Assembly: GCA_964452115.1 (NCBI GenBank)
Contig: CAYVKY010000120.1
Span: 1 to 7,045 of the forward strand
Reading direction: 5' to 3'
DNA length: 7,045 nt
From: CAYVKY01 sp964452115
GTDB lineage: Bacteria; Bacteroidota; Ignavibacteria; Tepidaquicellales; Tepidaquicellaceae
In this document: piece after piece, positions 6,729 through 7,045 of the stretch
Layout: every line of letters starts with the position of its first letter
Numbering within the stretch: the stretch's first letter is position 1
Position numbers and translations under genes: made by a program
Notes under the pieces: model-generated
The model's database searches: none
What the model was told of the DNA's origin: nothing
Seen by the model: only the letters and a program-made list of their open reading frames with translations

Positions 6729-7045
6729 ATCTAAATTTTTGTGTTATTTTTTTATTAAACGAATAATGATGAAATTAGTTGCGAAATATTTTTGTATTTT
6801 GAAGACAAACTATAATAATGAAAGAATCAAATTCCTACATTAAAAAGCATCACATTAGCACTGTCATCCAAAATAAACCGGGAATTTTAATAAAGAGAAA
6901 ATCTCAACAATACAAACAAATATTTATTTAACTTGTCAGGGGAAAACAGATATTGAAATTCCGGAGCTTGCATTAACAAGGATTAAACTCACAATTATTA
7001 ATTGTAATATATGTCCTGATATTGATTCACAATTATTATTCGTAA
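6729..7045. other. Non-coding region upstream of the receptor gene
   Basis: 317 bp without a supportable gene. The stretch next to the receptor start is AT-rich with no Shine-Dalgarno and no promoter I would call. A + frame is open from 6877 to the window end but contains no ATG or GTG start and has no recognisable content. A 15-base odd-centred palindrome lies at 6991-7005 and a 12-base direct repeat at 6989-7000 / 7027-7038. The promoter of the receptor is presumably here; any regulator site is undetermined. Confidence 0.5.
6989..7038. repeat. Short palindrome and 12-bp direct repeat
   Basis: TCACAATTATTA occurs at 6989-7000 and again at 7027-7038, a 38-base period. The first copy is part of a perfect odd-centred palindrome, ACAATTA-T-TAATTGT (6991-7005). 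Such a layout could be a pair of operator half-sites for a gene beyond the window edge, but AT-rich sequence produces such matches by chance easily. Confidence 0.35.

Noticed and set aside
6877..7045. Open + frame running to the right edge
   Set aside because: No ATG or GTG start after the TAA at 6874-6876, about 56 codons, and the peptide has no recognisable domain.

Overview
The window looks like a chromosomal segment from a Gram-negative, AT-rich member of the Bacteroidota/Chlorobi-Ignavibacteria side of the tree. The reasons are: an outer-membrane receptor with an N-terminal carboxypeptidase-regulatory-like domain and an OMP_b-brl_3-type barrel; signal peptides ending in an S-Q motif; a lipoprotein signal peptide; and no Shine-Dalgarno sequence in front of any gene. 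The phylum is an inference, and the species cannot be named from sequence alone.

Layout: positions 1-311 are non-coding, with a GC-rich inverted-repeat region followed by an AT-rich 7-bp tandem repeat. Four genes then run on the + strand with gaps of 20, 40 and 4 bp, and look like one transcription unit: an exported TPR protein (312-1331), a PQQ-like beta-propeller lipoprotein (1352-2533), a second exported TPR protein that is a paralogue of the first (2574-3578), and a cytoplasmic GNAT acetyltransferase (3583-4200). A bidirectional hairpin terminator (4217-4254) separates them from a convergent minus-strand gene for a TonB-dependent-receptor-like outer-membrane protein (4290-6728). The last 317 bp (6729-7045) form its upstream region and hold no gene I can support.

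The most distinctive element is the sandwich of two TPR paralogues around a propeller lipoprotein. All three carry export signals, so they probably act together in the periplasm or at the inner face of the outer membrane. A propeller lipoprotein beside TPR proteins recalls the BamB/BamD pairing of the outer-membrane assembly machine, but that is only an architectural analogy. The two TPR proteins also share a C-terminal region that I do not recognise as a named domain. The acetyltransferase is cytoplasmic, has visibly higher GC locally, and may simply be co-transcribed. The receptor is an ordinary member of a large family and has no SusD-type partner here. Nothing in the window resembles a defence system, CRISPR array, transposon, tRNA or rRNA.
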